DNA from: Thozetella sp. PMI_491
Lineage: Eukaryota > Ascomycota > Sordariomycetes > Chaetosphaeriales > Chaetosphaeriaceae
Direction: 5' to 3'
NCBI GenBank assembly: GCA_021432635.1
Contig: MU270017.1
Span: 1,428,566 to 1,492,565, forward strand
DNA length: 64,000 nucleotides
Positions 59,100 to 64,000 of the stretch are shown in pieces (the first letter of the stretch is position 1; each line of letters starts with the position of its first letter). The notes below the pieces were generated by a model, which did not search any database, was not told where the DNA came from, and saw nothing but the letters and a program-made list of their open reading frames with translations. The position numbers and the translations under genes are program-made.

Positions 59100-61162
59100 C
59101 TAGGCTCGCTCATTGACTGTCCAGCGTCGTTTCGTCGAGTTCATATCACGCATTGTCTCCTCCATGGCGGCCGGCAGCGGCGATGCACTCCATAACCCAC
59201 CCCCTCCGATCTCAAGCTTCGGAAGAGAGATCTGAGTCTTGCTCTCAGGCTGGGTTGCTGGTGAGGGCAGCGACACGGATTGGGATGGAGCAGCCGCTGG
59301 CGCCGGCGCCGAAGGGGCGGGGTTGACAGAGCCGCCGTTTGTCTTTGGCACCTCCTTCTCGTGGCTGAAGTTTAAGAGCATATCGTCGTCGTCTTCGCCC
59401 CCCTCCTCGTCATCGTCGGGTGGAGTGATCGGCGACCATAGACCGATGGATGGCGTGCGGCCTAGGTTGAATGGCCGGGTCGTCGTGGTCGTAAACGAAG
59501 ACCTGCCACTCCCGACGGTGATTCCTCCTGTGCCATTCCCGACTCCAAAGCCCGACCGCAGGCCGGAAGAATTCGAGCCTCTCCGTATAGTGCCGTTGCT
59601 AGTATCGGCGGCCGCGTTACGGCCCGCGGACGGGTCCGCATATGAGAAGCTGTCTAGCGCCGAGGACAGCGAGTTGGAGTGGCGAGTCCTAGTACCACCA
59701 AATACGCTAGCCATAGCCGGAGACCGAGATGAGTTTGGGGTCGGCGTCGCGGACCGGAGGTGTTCCGTGCTGCCTACCATGATCATGTCGTAGAAGTGGT
59801 GGAGTTGGATGAGCCCCCCCGTCTTGTCATGGCCCCTGTGCTCGAGGGGATCATCGTCTTGGGCATCCAACGAGTCCTTGCCCGGTTTCCGTTCCGCGAG
59901 GGTCAGAGAGGCCGTAGAGACTTCTGTGAGGGCCGGCTGGTGCGTGATGGCTCCAATCATCGCGTTGCACCCTGCGCCGTGAGACACGAGAATGACGATC
60001 GATTCAGTCTCAACTTCCTCCGTATCCTCCTCTGCCTCGGGCGCGTTGCGTGATACCATCTTGGTGACCATCTCGGCGGGGTTCTCCTCTGTTGTGTACC
60101 AGTCAACCAGGCTCTGGAGTCCCTTTCGAAACCGCTTGTGCATGCTGGCCCACTCCTCGCCGAACGTACCCCCGCTGCCCCAGTCCAGCGGCTCCCGTGT
60201 CGAGTCCCACTGGTAGTCGATATCGACGCAAGCATCCTTGGCGTGGGATACAAAGCCCATAGGGATTGGACCGCCGGAGGAGATGGCGTAGTTGGGGACC
60301 GGCGCCACATAGCCGGTCGGGACGGGGGCCGGGGTGGCCTTAGAGGGTAGCGGCCGTGCGAAACCGGCCGCACCGGGGCTGGGGAGCGAGCCGGCGATTC
60401 TGGACATGTCGTGCAGGCCATTGGAGGACGCCGGAGTGGCAGAGTTTGGCGTCCCCCACAATTGGGTGCTCGGCTGCTCTTGGTTGCTGAAGCCCGGGTA
60501 GCTTTGGTAATTTTCCCGCCGCAGGAGGTCGGCCTTCGCACTGGCGAGCATCATCACGGACTCCGGCGGTGGGGTAATAAGTTCAAAGTAGTCGGGGTTC
60601 ATCCACTCTCCCAAGACGGCGTCTAGCCGCAAAACCGTCTTCCTGATCGGGCGATGTCCGCCGGGCGCCGACACGTCAGTCCCCAGGGTCGGGTTTGGTG
60701 ATGAGGTGGGAGGGTGAGGGCCATCCAGCGAGACCGGGTCCTGCGCTAGACCGGCGCTGATGGCGATGGACGTCTGAATGCACCGCAAGAAGGGCGAGCT
60801 GTGCAGCACCACATTGTATTTCCTCCGCTTCCGCTTCGTAGGGGCAGTGCCTTCTGTGGTCTCTTGGGCCTTCGCGGCGGCCTCGTCTTTCAGCGCCCTC
60901 TCTCGTATGATGCCGCCGATTCTCGCGCCGAGCATCTTGGCCTGCTGCCAGCCGCCATATGTGAGAGGGGTATCGTAAGGGGTCGGCGAGGTGAGGTGCC
61001 AATGCTTGTCTGCGACATCGAGCCGGTTTCCGTGTCTAACGTGGGAGCGCAGGAGTTCTTAGCGGGTTGCCCAAGCTTGTCGCCACTTCGTTGGGGGGGG
61101 AGCGGAAGGGGGGGGAACAACACTTACCTTACCACGAAAATGTATGCTGGCGGTCGCCCCAT
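59100..61162 (-). CDS. Histidine-phosphatase (phosphoglycerate-mutase-like) superfamily protein
   Basis: Two exons, 61162-61128 and 61035-59100, give 656 residues; the 92-bp intron (GTAAGT donor, CGTTAG acceptor) splits the Arg codon of the RHG motif. The joined start reads MGRPPAYIFVVRHGNRLDVA with the catalytic His at 13. Other conserved elements are YGGWQQAKMLGARIG, a phosphate-binding Arg in HSSPFLRCIQTS (about 96), an acid near LGEWMNPDYF (about 155) and the second His in LVSHGAGCNAMIG (about 364). Inserted loops and a Ser/Thr-rich, acidic C-terminal third (DDDEEGGEDDDD near 560) make it far longer than a phosphoglycerate mutase. Relatives include fungal Ubash3/Tfc7-like phosphatases; the substrate is unknown. 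It is divergent from the gpi8 gene. Confidence 0.83.
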
Positions 61163-62288
61163 GTTGTGATCAACCGACAGGGACGGAGCTCGAGATTTGT
61201 TTCCAAAAAAAAAAAACGCCTTTGGGAATCCTATGTTCTCTCCCTAGACGAGGTGTGCTCACTGAGGTCGACTGAGGGTTACAGGTGCAAGGGTGAGTCG
61301 TGATGAAGGCACTCCGAAGGCAGGAATCGGTCGCGCGGGTTGTGGGTGGAATGCGGCTGCTTTGCTAGAATGTTTCTGAGGTGAATGTTGAGGCTCTGAG
61401 TTGACTGTGACCAGGCACCATTCCCCAGGCGGACCAGGGGACGATGGATGCCTTTTTGTCTGAGATTCGAGGTGTGCGGACACCTCGCGGTTGTGCGAGG
61501 CCCGAGGCGTTGCACGTCACAGGGTCTGGGTGGTACGGGGATCGGGATAGCGCCTGGGCCGACGAGGCAGTGGAGCTGCGGCCAGCAAACGACGTCAGAT
61601 GCTTTCGTGAGCCTTTTTGCCTCCGGATTCGGCGGCTCTGCGACCTACCCGCTCCGCTCTGGCTCGCGGGGGTTCTAAATAAAAAAAAAGAGGAGGAGAA
61701 GGATGCAGTCTGGAGCGTGGAATGACGCACCGTCTCGACCGTGTCTGGCCTGAGTCGGGAGAGGCACTATATGGGCGGACAGACTGAGAGCTGCAGCTTC
61801 ATGTGGCATGTGATGCTGTTAGGGTCGAATGATTGGTTTTGCCCCCAGAAGGTGGTAGCGCACCCCTCGGTCGCCCACTAGGGAGGGGGGCCAGGTACCC
61901 CTCGGTCACTACGAGGAGGGGCATTCCTCCAATTATTGAGGGGAGTCTTTTAGGGGGTCGCCCGCCCCAAGCCGGCAGGGCGGGGCCTAGAACACCCCGG
62001 CCCATGGTTTTGCGCTTTCCCCAGCCTTGCTAAGTCATGGGGCTCAAGTCAGGGGGGGGGGAGAGGAAAGGCGAGGCTCCCCTGACCTGGCTTATGTAAC
62101 GCTGTAGTGGACTCGTGTGGACCACGCCCTGTAGATGCCATTTCGGAGCCTGACAAATCTGATACGGTATTGTCCCTTTCGCGAACGATCTCGATCGGGA
62201 CGGCACGCACCCACCGACCTGTGCCTCGCCAAACCTCTCAACATTGACCTCCATCGTCATCCACGCAGCGGAACTATCAGCGACAACA
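61163..62288. promoter_or_regulatory. Divergent promoter region with clustered AGGGG/CCCCT motifs
   Basis: 1.1 kb between the divergent phosphatase-like and gpi8 start codons. It holds a 12-base A run at 61205-61216. Between 61862 and 62086, seven or so AGGGG or CCCCT pentamers occur. Two of the segments (61862-61888, 61897-61921) are imperfect direct copies, each starting ACCCCTCGGTC and ending GAGGGG. An inverted pair GTCAGGGG/CCCCTGAC lies at 62048-62086. AGGGG is the stress-response element bound by Msn2/4-type zinc fingers. No coding sequence. Confidence 0.5.
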
Positions 62289-63536
62289 ATGAAGCTCTCA
62301 CGTGTTCTTCAGCTCCCAGCGCTGCTGGCCGCGTCGCTCCTCGCGCCGGGGCTCGTAAACGGCGAACATACCAGCAATTGGGCCGTCCTCGTATCCACGT
62401 CGCGCTTCTGGTTCAACTACAGGCATCTCGCCAATGCCCTCTCTATCTATCGAACCGTCAAGCGTCTTGGCATCCCCGACTCTCAGATCATTCTTATGCT
62501 CCCGGATGACATGGCCTGCAATCCCCGCAACGCCTTCCCGGGTACCGTCTACTCCAACGCCGACCGCGCGGTCGATCTCTACGGAGACAACATCGAGGTG
62601 GACTACAGGGGATACGAAGTGACGGTGGAAAACTTCATCCGACTGCTCACCGACCGGGTGGGAGACGAGATGCCCCGCAGCAAGAGGCTATTGACGGACG
62701 ACAGGAGCAACATCTTGGTGTACATGACCGGGCACGGAGGGAATGAGTTCCTCAAGTTCCAGGACGCAGAGGAAATCGGGGCGTTCGACTTGGCAGATGC
62801 CTTTGAGCAGATGTGGGAGAAGAAGAGGTGAGCAGGCGGCCCAACACGGCGTCCCAGACCTATGACGTGACTAACAAGGGTCTGTCCCAGATACCACGAG
62901 ATCCTCTTCATGATCGATACCTGCCAGGCCAATACCATGTACAGCAAGTTGTACTCACCCAACATCATCGCGACTGGCTCTTCCGAGCTGGATCAGTCGT
63001 CATACTCGCATCACGCGGACAACGATGTTGGAGTCGCCGTCATCGACCGCTATACGTACTACAACCTCGAGTTCCTCGAGACGGAGGTTCGCGACACCAG
63101 CAGCAAGAAGACCGTCGGTGATCTCTTCGACAGCTACACCTACGAGAAGATCCACTCGCATGCTGGTGTACGATACGACCTGTTCCGCGAAGGCGCGGAG
63201 GCCGCGCGTAGCCGCCTCCTGACCGACTTCTTCGGCAATGTGCAGAACGTCGAGGTCTCCGGCGCGCGGAACACCACACTGGATGAGGAGTTGCTTTCCT
63301 TAAGTCGGACTATCGCAGCCCTCCACAAGAAGGCTGACGAGGAAGAGGCGGCTGCCAAGAACGCCACTCAACCCCCTCAGACGCAGAAGCCCCGTCAAAG
63401 GATTCAGGTGGCGAAGCCGCTCACCGACGACAATTGGTGGACCAAGAAGCTCCTCGGTGCTACGGTGCTTGCCGGCTGCGGGCTCCTCTGGGCCGCCGGC
63501 TCCTATTTCGAATCTCCGAAGAGGAAGACAGAATAA
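62289..63536 (+). CDS. gpi8: GPI-anchor transamidase catalytic subunit Gpi8/PIG-K
   Basis: Two exons, 62289-62827 and 62891-63536, with a 63-bp intron (GTGAGC...CCCAG), give 394 residues. A signal peptide ([20 protein letters not shown]) leads into a legumain-type C13 cysteine peptidase: [28 protein letters not shown], catalytic His149 in YMTGHGGN and Cys191 in MIDTCQAN. A lumenal tail rich in Gln/Pro/Lys ends with one membrane helix (about 361-385) and a basic cytosolic end (PKRKTE). The enzyme cleaves C-terminal signals in the ER and attaches the GPI anchor, working with Gaa1, Gpi16, Gpi17 and Gab1. All key residues are present. The ATG at 62289 is the first in frame. Confidence 0.95.
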
Positions 63537-64000
63537 GTCACAGGGCTCGGGCGCGCTTCGTCGCAGCGAAGCGCCCGCGCTCGTGTTAGCTGTGCCTGTT
63601 GTCAGGCAATAGTCGAGTTCGGCTTGCCACCTCAAGCGCCGACACGCCGACGGCTACTCAAGGGCTAAGATTGTGCTACCCCAACTTGGTCTCTGAATAG
63701 AGAGAACGGTCGCAGTCTCGAGACAGTCCGATCGGAGGGAATGGAGCCTGCTGTCCAGAGCTCGGCCAAATTGGTGCGACCAAACAGCCGAGTTCCGCCG
63801 GAGAGTCCTTCAGGGAAAAGGAGGCCTTACAGCACGTGGGATCCAGAAATAATTGGTAGCTTAGACTGACCGAGGACCGGGGCCTCGAGCGTAATGAAGA
63901 GGCGCTGAAAGATATTGCTAGATGAAGATTTCACAATGAACGATCATGGATACCCTCATTTGTTTGCTAACGGTTTCCGGCGTGCACTCCTACAGTTTTC
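63537..64000. other. Intergenic to the right edge
   Basis: 464 bp after gpi8. A short palindrome-like GCGCTTCGTCGCAGCGAAGCGC lies just beyond the stop (63551-63572), with GCGCTTCG and CGAAGCGC as arms. No coding sequence is supported. Confidence 0.45.

Overview
This window is nuclear DNA from a filamentous ascomycete, most likely Sordariomycetes and perhaps Sordariales. The genes are GC-rich with strongly GC-biased third positions. Introns are short (about 50-100 bp) with GTAAGT/GTATGT-type donors, CTAAC/CTGAC-type branch sites and YAG acceptors. Several families are typical of these fungi: HET, 2EXR, DUF7704, WSC, secretory lipase and GPI-anchored Ser/Thr-rich wall proteins. I see no rRNA, tRNA, CRISPR array, operon, virus-like element or intact transposon.

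Left part (1-16 kb): the first exon of a secreted pepsin-like protease running off the left edge, a doubtful small-secreted-protein relic, a 2EXR protein, glucose-6-phosphate isomerase, an Sch9-type AGC kinase in three exons, a DUF7704 membrane protein, an unrecognised multi-pass membrane protein and a secretory lipase. Middle (16-33 kb): a HET protein with two internal membrane segments, a WSC/Thr-Ser-repeat/lectin-like cell-surface protein, a RING protein, an Old Yellow Enzyme, a full-length ABCC (MRP-type) transporter and a six-cysteine single-pass surface protein.

From about 33.4 to 44.3 kb lies a gene-poor stretch, part of it AT-richer. The only coding traces are two adjacent decayed or unusual copies of a fungal C2H2-like zinc-finger family. 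Right part (44-64 kb): a GPI-anchored Ser/Thr-rich protein; a possible small metabolic group (flavin monooxygenase, 4-hydroxylaminobenzoate-lyase-like DUF4863 protein, beta-lactamase-fold hydrolase, perhaps a Bet v1-like protein); a 1411-residue ankyrin protein; a histidine-phosphatase-like protein; and the GPI transamidase catalytic subunit Gpi8.

The window mixes housekeeping functions (glycolysis, nutrient signalling, GPI anchoring) with secreted, surface, xenobiotic and allorecognition genes. Exon joins were inferred by eye from splice signals, reading frame and recognised family sequence; none is confirmed by transcripts. Several genes appear to start at a conventional ATG downstream of a longer open frame; where this matters the chosen start is stated.
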